Below are positions 17,692 through 25,363 of a DNA stretch of 64,000 nucleotides, in pieces. The stretch lies in assembly GCF_013385635.1 (NCBI RefSeq), contig NZ_JACAPR010000010.1:744001-808000 (forward strand), in the 5' to 3' direction. The notes below the pieces were generated by a model. That model searched no databases and was not told the DNA's origin. It saw only the letters and a program-made list of their open reading frames with translations. The stretch comes from Pseudomonas gingeri. Lineage in GTDB: Bacteria > Pseudomonadota > Gammaproteobacteria > Pseudomonadales > Pseudomonadaceae. The first letter of the stretch is position 1. Each line of letters opens with the position of its first letter. The position numbers and the translations under genes were made by a program.

Positions 17692-18402
17692 TTAGTGACC
17701 GGCGCTCTGGCCGCCGTCCACGTGGAGGATCTCGCCGGTGACAAAGGCGGCCGATTCCAGGTAGACGATCGCCTGGGCGATATCCCTGACTTCGCCCATA
17801 TGCCCCATCGGGTGCAACTGCCCCAGCGCGGCGTGGGTTTCCTCGCCGTGCATCGGCGTCTTGATGATGCCGGGGCTGACCGCATTGACCCGGATTCCGC
17901 GCTTGGCGTACTCGATCGCCAGGGATTTGGTCGCCGAGTTGAGGCCGCCCTTGGTCAGCGAAGCGAGGACCGACGGCACGCCGTCGATGGCGTGGTCCAC
18001 CAGGCTGGTGGTGATGTTGACGATATGGCCGCTGCCGTGTTTCTCCATCTCGTTGATCGCCAACTGGGTGATGTAGAAGAAGCCATTGAGGTTGACCGCC
18101 AGTACGTTGACATAGTCTTCGTGGGTGTAGCCGGTGAACGGCTTGGCGATAAAGATCCCGGCGTTGTTGATCAGGCTGTCGATACGACCGAAACGTGCCA
18201 CGCCTTCACGGATCACGCGCTGGGCGGTGGCCGGGTCGGCGATGTCGCCGGCGATGGCGAGGATGTCCGGATCGCTGGACGGCTGGATCGAGCGGGAAGT
18301 GGCGACCACCCGGTAGTCCAGGTCACGGAAGGCCTTGACCACGGCGGCACCGATACCTTGGGACGCGCCGGTAATCACGACGACTTTTTTTGCATTGCTC
18401 AT
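17692..18402 (-). CDS. Short-chain dehydrogenase/reductase family protein without the catalytic Tyr
   Basis: This 236-residue protein has the classical SDR nucleotide site (TGASQGIGAA, residues 11-20), LINNAGIF near 78-85 and VNAVSPGIIKTPM after residue 170. The usual Y-x3-K catalytic pair is not complete: Lys151 is present (SLTKGG) but the position four residues before it is Ala147 instead of Tyr. The DNA was read on the minus strand to confirm this. It may be an SDR that has lost or moved its proton donor, or a regulatory NAD(P)-binding protein. It is the third gene in a leftward unit with the DsbA-like and tautomerase genes. Confidence 0.87.
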   Translation of the reverse strand: MSNAKKVVVITGASQGIGAAVVKAFRDLDYRVVATSRSIQPSSDPDILAIAGDIADPATAQRVIREGVARFGRIDSLINNAGIFIAKPFTGYTHEDYVNVLAVNLNGFFYITQLAINEMEKHGSGHIVNITTSLVDHAIDGVPSVLASLTKGGLNSATKSLAIEYAKRGIRVNAVSPGIIKTPMHGEETHAALGQLHPMGHMGEVRDIAQAIVYLESAAFVTGEILHVDGGQSAGH

Positions 18403-18446
18403 GATAAAAACCTCTATAGGTGGTAAGTGGGGTAAAGCGTGATCAA

Positions 18447-19097
18447 TCAGGCCGCGGCGGAGGAGATTTCCCGCAGCATCTGTTCGTAGTAAGCGATCGA
18501 TTGCGAACCGGAGACCAGGTGGCGCTCGTTGAGAATCATCGCCGGCACCGAGTTGATGCCGCGTTGGCGATAGAACCCTTCGAGTTCGCGGACCTCGTCG
18601 GCGAAGGCAGCCGAGGCCAGGACTTCACGGGTCGCCGTGGCATCCAGTCCCGCTTCGGTTGCCAGGCGCACCAGGGTCTCGCGGTCGCTCGGGTTCTGGC
18701 CCTCGCTGAAGTAGGCACGCAACAAGGCTCGCTTCAGTTCGATCTGCCGCCCTTGCTGCAAGGCCCAGAGCAACAGGCGGTGGGCATCGAAGGTGTTGTA
18801 GAAGTGGCTGCGTTTTTCCAGGTCGAAGTGAAAACCGATGGCTTCGCCACGGGTCATCAACATCTGCTTGCCGGCAACCACTTCCTCGGCGCTGCGTCCG
18901 TACTTGCGCATCATGTGTTGCACGGCGTGCTCGCCTTCGGCCGGCATGTCCGGGTTCAGTTCGAAGGGTTTGAAAGTCAGCTCCACCGGGATTTCACCGG
19001 CGAGGTTGGCGATCGCCTGCTCCAGGGCCGTCACGCCCAGGGCGCACCAGGGGCAGACCACGTCGGAGATGAATTCGATTCTGACGGGGGCGCTCAT
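18447..19097 (-). CDS. DsbA-family oxidoreductase (FrnE-like)
   Basis: The 216-residue protein has the FrnE/DsbA active site CPWC near residues 15-18 (ISDVVCPWCALG) and the family's later segments NTFDAHRLLLWA and the cis-proline SVPAMILNE. There is no signal peptide, so it should act in the cytoplasm as a thiol oxidoreductase or isomerase. Its start overlaps the tautomerase stop by 4 bases, so the two are coupled. Together with the GST and SDR it suggests a thiol or electrophile-stress operon. Confidence 0.9.
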   Translation of the reverse strand: MSAPVRIEFISDVVCPWCALGVTALEQAIANLAGEIPVELTFKPFELNPDMPAEGEHAVQHMMRKYGRSAEEVVAGKQMLMTRGEAIGFHFDLEKRSHFYNTFDAHRLLLWALQQGRQIELKRALLRAYFSEGQNPSDRETLVRLATEAGLDATATREVLASAAFADEVRELEGFYRQRGINSVPAMILNERHLVSGSQSIAYYEQMLREISSAAA

Positions 19098-19309
19098 GAC
19101 GGATTTTCCGCCAGTTGCTTGCGGTACTGGGTGGTGGTGATACCGGCGTAGCCCCAGTTATCGGTATCGACTTCCTCGATCACGATATGGGTCAGGTCCG
19201 GGCGTTTGTTGAGGACCCGTTCCAGGGTTTCGGTGATTTCGGCGATGACCTGGGCTTTCTGCTCAGTGGTAACGCCGTCGCGGGTGATGCGTACGCTGAC
19301 AAAAGGCAT
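19094..19309 (-). CDS. 4-oxalocrotonate tautomerase-like protein
   Basis: This 71-residue protein begins M-P-F-V, giving the N-terminal catalytic proline of the 4-OT family after Met removal. Its length and the closing beta-hairpin (HIVIEEVDTDNWGYAG) match small tautomerases. It is the first gene of the leftward unit; its substrate is unknown. The upstream spacer to 19445 is AT-rich and should hold the promoter. Confidence 0.87.
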   Translation of the reverse strand: MPFVSVRITRDGVTTEQKAQVIAEITETLERVLNKRPDLTHIVIEEVDTDNWGYAGITTTQYRKQLAENPS

Positions 19310-19445
19310 GACAACTCTCCAGTGGGCTGGCCATCGGCATGATGGGCAGGCAGTGGAGTCAATCTATTGTGTTGTCGGCTGCGGATAAATAGGGGTTAAA
19401 GAACATCATTAGTAATATGGTGTAATCAATTTGACGAGTTAAATG

Positions 19446-19473
19446 CCGAAGCCCGGCGATGGCCCGGCTTCGG
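19446..19473 (-). terminator. Probable terminator of the second aminotransferase cassette
   Basis: CCGAAGCC and GGCTTCGG form an 8-bp stem just after the aminotransferase stop. On the minus strand only a short T-rich tail follows, so it is a weak terminator. Confidence 0.5.
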
Positions 19474-19486
19474 TGCAAAGGCTGGA

Positions 19487-20701
19487 TCAGCGCAGTGCGC
19501 GGCAAAACCGCTGGATGGCTTCGCAGGCCTGGCGCAGGGAGGCGTCATCCAGTGCATAGGCGATGCGAATGTAGGGACCCAGTCCGAACGCGCTGCCGTG
19601 CACCACGGCCACATCCGCTTCGTCCAGCAGGGCGTGGGCGACATCCTCGTCGCTGTGCAGCACCCGTCCGCCCGCGGAGGTACGACCGATCAGGCCGGCG
19701 CAACAGGCGAAGGCATAGAAGGCTCCCGCCGGACTCACGCATTGCAGTCCCGGTATCTCGTTCAGCAGCGCCACCATCAGGTCCCGGCGACGCTGGAACA
19801 CCGCCCGGCTTTCCAGGATGAAGTCCCTGGGGCCAACCAAGGCGGCAATCGCCGCCTGCTGTGAGATCGAGCTCGCGCCCGAGGTCTGTTGCCCCTGCAG
19901 CTTTTCCATGGCTTCCAGCAACCAGCGCGGCCCCGTGGCAAAACCGATGCGCCAGCCGGTCATGGCATAGGCCTTGGAGACCCCGTTCATGGTCAGGGTA
20001 CGCGGTTGCAGGCGTGGCTCCACCTGGGCCAGGGTATGGAAGGGCTGGTCGTCGAAGATCAGGTGTTCATAGATATCGTCGGCCAGGACCAGCACCTGCG
20101 GATGGTCCAGCAACACATCGGCCAGGGCGCGCAGTTCATTGCGGTTGTACACCGCTCCCGTGGGATTGCAGGGTGAATTGAGGATCAGCCAGCGGGTCCG
20201 TGGCGTGATCGCTGCTGCCAGGGCGGCCGCGGTCAGCTTGAAGCCGCTGTCGGCGGCGCAGGTGACGATGGTGCTTTCGCCGCCGCACAGTTGCACCATC
20301 TCCGGGTAACTGACCCAGTACGGTGCCGGCACGATGACCTGGTCGCCCTCGTTGAGGGTCGCGGCCAGGGCGTTGTAGATCACCTGCTTGCCGCCGTTGC
20401 ACACCAGTGTGTCCTGCCAGCTGACGTCCAGGCCGTTCTCGCGGCGGAATTTGGCGGCCACCGCTTCGCGCAGCGCACGGACACCGGCGACCTGGGTGTA
20501 GCGGGTATGGCCGTGCTCGATGGCGTCGATGGCTGCAGCGCGGATATGCGCGGGGGTATCGAAGTCGGGTTCGCCCGCGCACAGGGAAATGATCGTCGCC
20601 CCTTGTGCCCGGCGTTCCGCGACCCGGTCGATGATCCGATAGGTGGCTGAAGGTTGCGCGCTGGCCAGGCGCGCGTTCAGGCGTTGGATGTCAGTGCTCA
20701 T
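19487..20701 (-). CDS. Class I/II aminotransferase (second cassette)
   Basis: This 404-residue PLP enzyme is paralogous to the one at 1083-2291, with the same landmarks: LCAGEPDFDTPAH, NSPCNPTGAVY, ADDIYEHLIF and the PLP-lysine segment NGVSKAYAMTGWRIG. Its ATG overlaps the stop of the RraA-like gene by 4 bases, so it is the last gene of a coupled three-gene unit. It should supply the 2-oxo acid that the two RraA-like proteins cleave, or work on a closely related amino acid. The specificity is not known. Confidence 0.93.
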   Translation of the reverse strand: MSTDIQRLNARLASAQPSATYRIIDRVAERRAQGATIISLCAGEPDFDTPAHIRAAAIDAIEHGHTRYTQVAGVRALREAVAAKFRRENGLDVSWQDTLVCNGGKQVIYNALAATLNEGDQVIVPAPYWVSYPEMVQLCGGESTIVTCAADSGFKLTAAALAAAITPRTRWLILNSPCNPTGAVYNRNELRALADVLLDHPQVLVLADDIYEHLIFDDQPFHTLAQVEPRLQPRTLTMNGVSKAYAMTGWRIGFATGPRWLLEAMEKLQGQQTSGASSISQQAAIAALVGPRDFILESRAVFQRRRDLMVALLNEIPGLQCVSPAGAFYAFACCAGLIGRTSAGGRVLHSDEDVAHALLDEADVAVVHGSAFGLGPYIRIAYALDDASLRQACEAIQRFCRALR

Positions 20702-21360
20702 GCTTTCCTCTGCAGGTTGTGGTAACCCAATACCGTGCGGGCTTCCTTGAGGGTCTTGCCCTGGGCGATCAGGCTGCGGATCTCGGCTTCGACCGTTTCG
20801 ATCCGGCGGGCACAGGCGGCCACTTCGGCCGCACGGGCCCGTGGTACGACCACCACGCCATTGGCATCGGCGACGACGATGTCGCGGTCACAGACCCGCG
20901 CGCTGCCGATGGACACCGGCTGGTTCACCGACTGCACTTGCACCCGGTCCTTGCCGGTGCGCATGAAGCGGCCCTGGCTGAAGATCGGGTAGCCGTCGCC
21001 GAGTGCCTTGTTGACGTCGCGGCAGACGCCGTCGATGACGGTGCCGGTGATTCCGCGTGTGCCGGCGTACTGGGTCATGATGTCGCCCCAGACGGTGCAG
21101 TCGGTGCGCCCGCCATTGTCGATGACGACGATGTCACCCGCCGCCACGTCCTCGATAAAGTCACCCACGGTACCCGGCGGTACGCTCGCGGCGACGTACT
21201 GCACGGTGAACGCGGGGCCGACGATGACCTGGGTGTAGTTGTCCAGGGGCGCGATGCCCAGGCATTGGCCGGGCAGGCCGAGCTTGTCCATGGCATCGGA
21301 GATGCCCGGAGTATCCAGGCCAGCGAACAGGGCCACCAGGGCCTGGTCTTCACGGTTCAT
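20698..21360 (-). CDS. RraA-like / pyruvate aldolase family protein (second of a pair)
   Basis: The 220-residue protein carries the HMG/CHA aldolase signature: GDIMTQYAGTRG, then TVIDGVCRDV, which gives the G-D-x20-R-D motif. The C-terminal VADANGVVVVPRAR is typical. It overlaps both neighbours by 4 bases, so the three genes are translated together. Its sequence is clearly different from the other RraA-like gene in the same operon, so the two may have different substrates or form a mixed oligomer. Confidence 0.86.
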   Translation of the reverse strand: MNREDQALVALFAGLDTPGISDAMDKLGLPGQCLGIAPLDNYTQVIVGPAFTVQYVAASVPPGTVGDFIEDVAAGDIVVIDNGGRTDCTVWGDIMTQYAGTRGITGTVIDGVCRDVNKALGDGYPIFSQGRFMRTGKDRVQVQSVNQPVSIGSARVCDRDIVVADANGVVVVPRARAAEVAACARRIETVEAEIRSLIAQGKTLKEARTVLGYHNLQRKA

Positions 21361-22040
21361 CGGGCGTGCTCCACGTAGATGGCTTCGAACTGGTTGTCAT
21401 GCATCACCTCGGCCACCGAACGGCCGCTGCGGACCGCCTCGACCATGCCGTCCTGGCGACGGGCAATACGCTCGCCCAGCTCGAGCACTTCCTCGATCTG
21501 CGCGGCCGATACGAACACCGTGCCGCAGCGGTCGGCGATGACATAGTCGTCCTCGCTGACAGCGACGCCGGCCACGTCGATGGTCACGGCGGCAGCGATC
21601 TGTACTACGCGATTGCGCGCACTGATCATGGTCACGCCACGGCCGTAGACCGGGTAGCCGATCGCTTCGCTACCGTCGATATCACGACTGCAACCGTCGA
21701 TCACCGTGCCACGCAACTGCTTGGCGACGGCGGCATTGGCGAGGATGTCGCCCCAGCAGGAAATGCCTTCGAGACCGCCGGCAATCACCAGTACGCGATC
21801 ATTGCTGTGGATCTGCTCGACCACCGGCGTGATCAGGTGCGCGGTACGGCTGTTGTCGGTCTTCGGTGCGAGCAGCACGGTGCTGGCGCGGCCGACGATT
21901 TTCGGACAGTTCCACAAGGGCCGCAGCCCCACTGTGGCGCCGGGCAGGCCGAGGAAGTCGAGGGCATCGGACACGGTGTTGGTGTCCAGCGCGGCCAGGC
22001 GCTCGAGAAAGCGCTGGCCGGTCATGTTGTTGTCAATCAT
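21357..22040 (-). CDS. RraA-like / pyruvate aldolase family protein (first of a pair)
   Basis: This 227-residue protein has the same family signature (WGDILANAAVAKQLRG, then TVIDGCSRDI). It is the first gene of the leftward unit. Its ATG follows GGTTCTCCG on the minus strand, a weak ribosome binding site; a second Met five codons later (MTGQRFLERL) is a possible start. With its neighbours it suggests transamination followed by retro-aldol cleavage to pyruvate. Confidence 0.86.
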   Translation of the reverse strand: MIDNNMTGQRFLERLAALDTNTVSDALDFLGLPGATVGLRPLWNCPKIVGRASTVLLAPKTDNSRTAHLITPVVEQIHSNDRVLVIAGGLEGISCWGDILANAAVAKQLRGTVIDGCSRDIDGSEAIGYPVYGRGVTMISARNRVVQIAAAVTIDVAGVAVSEDDYVIADRCGTVFVSAAQIEEVLELGERIARRQDGMVEAVRSGRSVAEVMHDNQFEAIYVEHAR

Positions 22041-22087
22041 CGGAGAACCCCTGGGGTGAAGGAGGCATCCAGTGTCGGTGAGGCAGT

Positions 22088-22139
22088 TCCATAGGTATAT
22101 TACGAATCACAGAAGCGTTGGATACGCTGAACCTATGGA
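22088..22139. promoter_or_regulatory. LysR operator region with two inverted repeats
   Basis: An outer perfect repeat (TCCATAGGT at 22088-22096, ACCTATGGA at 22131-22139) encloses an inner one (AGCGT-TGGAT-ACGCT, 22114-22128). The region lies between the divergent LysR and RraA-like genes, where a LysR protein would bind. The binding is inferred. Confidence 0.45.
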
Positions 22140-22145
22140 TAAGTC

Positions 22146-23039
22146 ATGATCAATTTCCGTCTGATTCGTCATCTCTGGTTGTTCCTGGCGGTGGCCGAGG
22201 AGCAGAATTTCGGCCGAGCCGCCAAGCGCCTGGGGATGTCCCAGCCGCCGCTCAGCGAGCAGATCCAGGTGCTGGAGCAGGCCCTCAAGGTCACGCTCTT
22301 CGAGCGTTCGCGACGCGGCGCGAAGCTGACCCCGGTCGGTGCCGCGATCCTGCCGGCAGTGCGCAAGTTCGCCGAGCAACTGGAGCGCCTGGAGCTGGCC
22401 GTGGAGGAAGCGGTGGCAGGACAGTCGGGCATGCTCACCATCGGGGCGATTTCGACGGCCATGTTCGACGTGCTGCCCGGCCTGATCGAACAACTGAAGA
22501 GTTGCTACCCGCACCTCACGGTCTCCGTGCGGGAAATCGACAGTGTTGAAGCGGTCCCGGCTCTGGAGGCCGGGGATATCGACCTGGCCTTTGCCCGCCT
22601 GGACGGTGATCTCGGAGCGTCGATCCAGTCCTTGCCGTTGACCGAGGATCGCCTGGTGGTGGCGCTGCCTGCTGATCATCCGCTGGCCGCGCGGTCGCGC
22701 ATCAGCCTGTCGAGCCTGGCCAACGAGCCCCTGGTGATGTTTTCCCGCAAGGTCAGCCCGGTGTATTTCGACAACCTGATCGCCACCTGCCGGGCCAGCG
22801 GCTTCTCCCCGAGGGTGCTGCATGAGGTGCGTTCGGTGGCTTCGCAGATCGCCTTTGTCAGCTACGGCCAGGGCATCGCCCTGGTGCCGGCGGCACTGAA
22901 GAAACTCGCCCCGGACAATGTCGTGTTTCGACCGCTGAGCCAGAAGCTGCAAGTGGTCACCACGGCGCTGGCCTGGAATGCCGATCGGCCCAATCCAGTG
23001 GTGGAGGAGGTGGTTGCGCGCTACCGGGCCGGGGGCTGA
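22146..23039 (+). CDS. LysR-family transcriptional regulator of the second cassette
   Basis: This is a full-length LysR protein of 297 residues. The helix-turn-helix is at about residues 8-65 (NFGRAAKRLGMSQPPLSEQI; LFERSRRGAKLTPVG), and the effector domain has the CbnR/CatR-like form (LTIGAISTAMFDVLPGLIEQ; SYGQGIALVPAALKKLAPDN). It is divergent from the RraA-RraA-aminotransferase unit, so it is the likely activator of that unit. The ATG is preceded by ATAAGTC, a poor ribosome binding site, which would keep its level low. Confidence 0.93.
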   Translation: MINFRLIRHLWLFLAVAEEQNFGRAAKRLGMSQPPLSEQIQVLEQALKVTLFERSRRGAKLTPVGAAILPAVRKFAEQLERLELAVEEAVAGQSGMLTIGAISTAMFDVLPGLIEQLKSCYPHLTVSVREIDSVEAVPALEAGDIDLAFARLDGDLGASIQSLPLTEDRLVVALPADHPLAARSRISLSSLANEPLVMFSRKVSPVYFDNLIATCRASGFSPRVLHEVRSVASQIAFVSYGQGIALVPAALKKLAPDNVVFRPLSQKLQVVTTALAWNADRPNPVVEEVVARYRAGG

Positions 23040-23170
23040 GCGGGCCGTGCCCGGCAATGATAGGTTTGGCGTATGGAGGCCTTACCGAATCCGTTATTTA
23101 CACCCGCCCCGATCTCCCTGACATTGCCGTCTGTGCCGTCGCCGATCTTTTCGTTCAAGGAGCTGTTCAC

Positions 23171-24007
23171 GTGTCTTCAGCCGAAACCTTCACTCATGCC
23201 CGACTGCCCCTGACGGTGGAGGGTGTCCAGTTGAGCATCGCCGCCATTTCTCGTGAAGGCAGCCTGGCGCCCATCGTCTTCCTGCATGGTTTCGGCTCGA
23301 CCAAGGAAGACTACGCCGACATCGTGCTGCAGCCCGCATTCGCCGGTCACCCGTTTGTCGCTTATGACGCGCCGGGGTGCGGCGAGAGCCAGTGCAGCGA
23401 CCTGTCGCGGATTTCCATTCCCTTCCTGCGGCAGACGGCGTTGCAGGTACTGGAGCATTTCGGCATGGAGCGTTTCCATCTGGTCGGCCACTCCATGGGC
23501 GGGCTGACCGCGCTGATGCTGGCCCATCAGTTCCCCGGGCGGGTACTCAGCTTTGTCGATATCGAGGGCAATATCGCCCCGGAAGACTGCTTTCTCAGCC
23601 GGCAGATCGTGGATTATCCGGCGGATGATCCCGAGGTGTTTTTCACCGCCTTCATCGAACGCGCCCGGCAGGCGCCGGCCTATGCCAGTGCGTTGTATTC
23701 GGCGAGCCTGCGCCACAAGGTGCGGGCCGGGGCGGTGCGTGGCATCTTCGAATCGATGGTCGACCTTTCCGATAACGCCGACCTGATGGGCAAGTTTCTC
23801 GGTCTGGAGTGCCCGCGGATGTTCATGTACGGCGAGCAGAACGCCTCGCTGTCCTATCTCGCGTCTATCCAGGCCCAAGGCGTGCGGCTGGCGCCCATCG
23901 CGCAGTGCGGGCACTTCCCGATGTACTCCAATCCCGTGGCGATGTGGCAGCAGATTGCCGATTTCCAGGGCACGGGCCAGGTGACGGATGTGCCTGAAGT
24001 GACTTGA
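23171..24007 (+). CDS. Alpha/beta-fold hydrolase
   Basis: The 278-residue product has the alpha/beta-hydrolase order: oxyanion segment FLHGFGSTKEDY near residue 37, nucleophile elbow GHSMGG near residue 100, and the His segment QCGHFPMYSN near the C-terminus. The start is a GTG preceded by AAGGAGCTGTTCAC, the best ribosome binding site here; the longer open frame upstream does not look like protein. It is on the same strand as the LysR gene and stands 131 bases from it. The substrate is unknown. Confidence 0.85.
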   Translation: MSSAETFTHARLPLTVEGVQLSIAAISREGSLAPIVFLHGFGSTKEDYADIVLQPAFAGHPFVAYDAPGCGESQCSDLSRISIPFLRQTALQVLEHFGMERFHLVGHSMGGLTALMLAHQFPGRVLSFVDIEGNIAPEDCFLSRQIVDYPADDPEVFFTAFIERARQAPAYASALYSASLRHKVRAGAVRGIFESMVDLSDNADLMGKFLGLECPRMFMYGEQNASLSYLASIQAQGVRLAPIAQCGHFPMYSNPVAMWQQIADFQGTGQVTDVPEVT

Positions 24008-24027
24008 GCCTCAGCATCGACCGGCAA

Positions 24028-24066
24028 TAAAAAACGCCCCGAACCTTGCAGGTCGGGGCGTTTTTG
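24028..24066. terminator. Bidirectional terminator
   Basis: AACGCCCCGA and TCGGGGCGTT form a strong stem with A-runs and T-runs on its two sides. It serves the hydrolase gene and the convergent carboxynorspermidine dehydrogenase gene. Confidence 0.9.
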
Positions 24067-24090
24067 TTCAACCGGGCATTGGCGGCGCTA

Positions 24091-25344
24091 TCAGGCGATA
24101 GCATCCCACGCGCGGTCGCCATGCTCGTCCTTGATACGAGTGGGCAGGCCCATGGCATCCAGTGCCTTGAGGAACGGCTCGGCTGGCAGCTCCTCGACGT
24201 TGGCCATGCGCTGCACGTCCCACTCGCCACGGGCGACCAGCAGGGCCGCGGCCACGGGCGGTACACCGGCGGTGTAGGAGATGCCCTGGCTGTCGGTCTC
24301 GACGTAGGCTTCCTCATGGTCGGCCACGTTGTAGATGAACAGCTCGCGTGGCTGGCCATCCTTGCTGCCCTTGACCAGGTCGCCGATGCAGGTCTTGCCG
24401 GTGTAGCCAGGCGCCAGCGAGGACGGATCCGGCAGCACGGCCTTGACCACCTTGAGCGGCACGACTTCCAGGCCCTCGGCGGTGCGCACCGGTTTTTCGG
24501 ACAGCAGGCCGAGGTTCCTCAGCACGGTGAAGACGTTGATGTAGTGCTCGCCGAAGCTCATCCAGAAACGCACGTTGGGCACGTCGAGGTTCTTCGACAG
24601 CGAGTGCACTTCATCGTGACCGGTCAGGTACAGGTTCTGCGAACCGACCACCGGCAGGTCGTCGGTGCGCTTGACTTCGAACATGGTGTTGCTGGTCCAC
24701 TGGCTGTCCTGCCAGCTCCACACCTGTCCGGTGAATTCGCGGAAATTGATCTCGGGATCGAAGTTGGTGGCGAAGTATTTGCCATGGGAACCGGCGTTGA
24801 CGTCGAGAATATCGATCGAGTCAATGCGGTCGAAATACTGTTGCTGCGCCAGTGCCGCATAGGCGTTGACCACACCCGGGTCGAAGCCCACGCCAAGGAT
24901 GGCGGTAATGTTCTTCTGCTGGCATTCTTCGAGGTGTTTCCACTCGTAGTTGCCGTACCAGGGCGGTGTTTCACAGACCTTGCCCGGTTCTTCGTGGATG
25001 GCGGTGTCGAGATACGCCACGCCGGTGTCGATACAGGCACGCAGTACCGACATGTTGAGGAACGCGGAGCCGACGTTGATGACGATCTGCGATCCGGTTT
25101 CGCGGATCAGCGCCTTGGTCGCTTCGATATCCAGGGCGTTCAGCGCGAAGGCCTGGATATCAGCGGGCTGTTTGAGGCTGCCCTTGGCCTTGACGCTGTC
25201 GATGATGGCCTGGCATTTGGAGATGTTGCGCGACGCGATAGCAATACGACCGAGTTCGTCGTTGTGCTGCGCGCACTTGTGGGCCACCACCTTGGCGACA
25301 CCTCCTGCACCAATGATAAGTACGTTCTTCTTCAATTTTTTCAT
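24091..25344 (-). CDS. Carboxy(nor)spermidine dehydrogenase, saccharopine dehydrogenase family
   Basis: This 417-residue protein starts MKKLKKNVLIIGAGGVAKVV, a Rossmann GxGGxA site, and has the family landmarks GVAYLDTAIHEEPG, LGVGFDPGVVNAYA and the C-terminal GVPPVAAALLVARGEWD. Carboxynorspermidine dehydrogenase joins putrescine (or diaminopropane) to aspartate semialdehyde with NADPH, giving carboxyspermidine. The decarboxylase gene lies 19 bases upstream, and the two form an operon. This route makes spermidine without S-adenosylmethionine. The start is fixed by GAGGAGAAATG-like sequence on the minus strand. Confidence 0.9.
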   Translation of the reverse strand: MKKLKKNVLIIGAGGVAKVVAHKCAQHNDELGRIAIASRNISKCQAIIDSVKAKGSLKQPADIQAFALNALDIEATKALIRETGSQIVINVGSAFLNMSVLRACIDTGVAYLDTAIHEEPGKVCETPPWYGNYEWKHLEECQQKNITAILGVGFDPGVVNAYAALAQQQYFDRIDSIDILDVNAGSHGKYFATNFDPEINFREFTGQVWSWQDSQWTSNTMFEVKRTDDLPVVGSQNLYLTGHDEVHSLSKNLDVPNVRFWMSFGEHYINVFTVLRNLGLLSEKPVRTAEGLEVVPLKVVKAVLPDPSSLAPGYTGKTCIGDLVKGSKDGQPRELFIYNVADHEEAYVETDSQGISYTAGVPPVAAALLVARGEWDVQRMANVEELPAEPFLKALDAMGLPTRIKDEHGDRAWDAIA

Positions 25345-25363
25345 TTCTCCTCAATCCGCCAGC

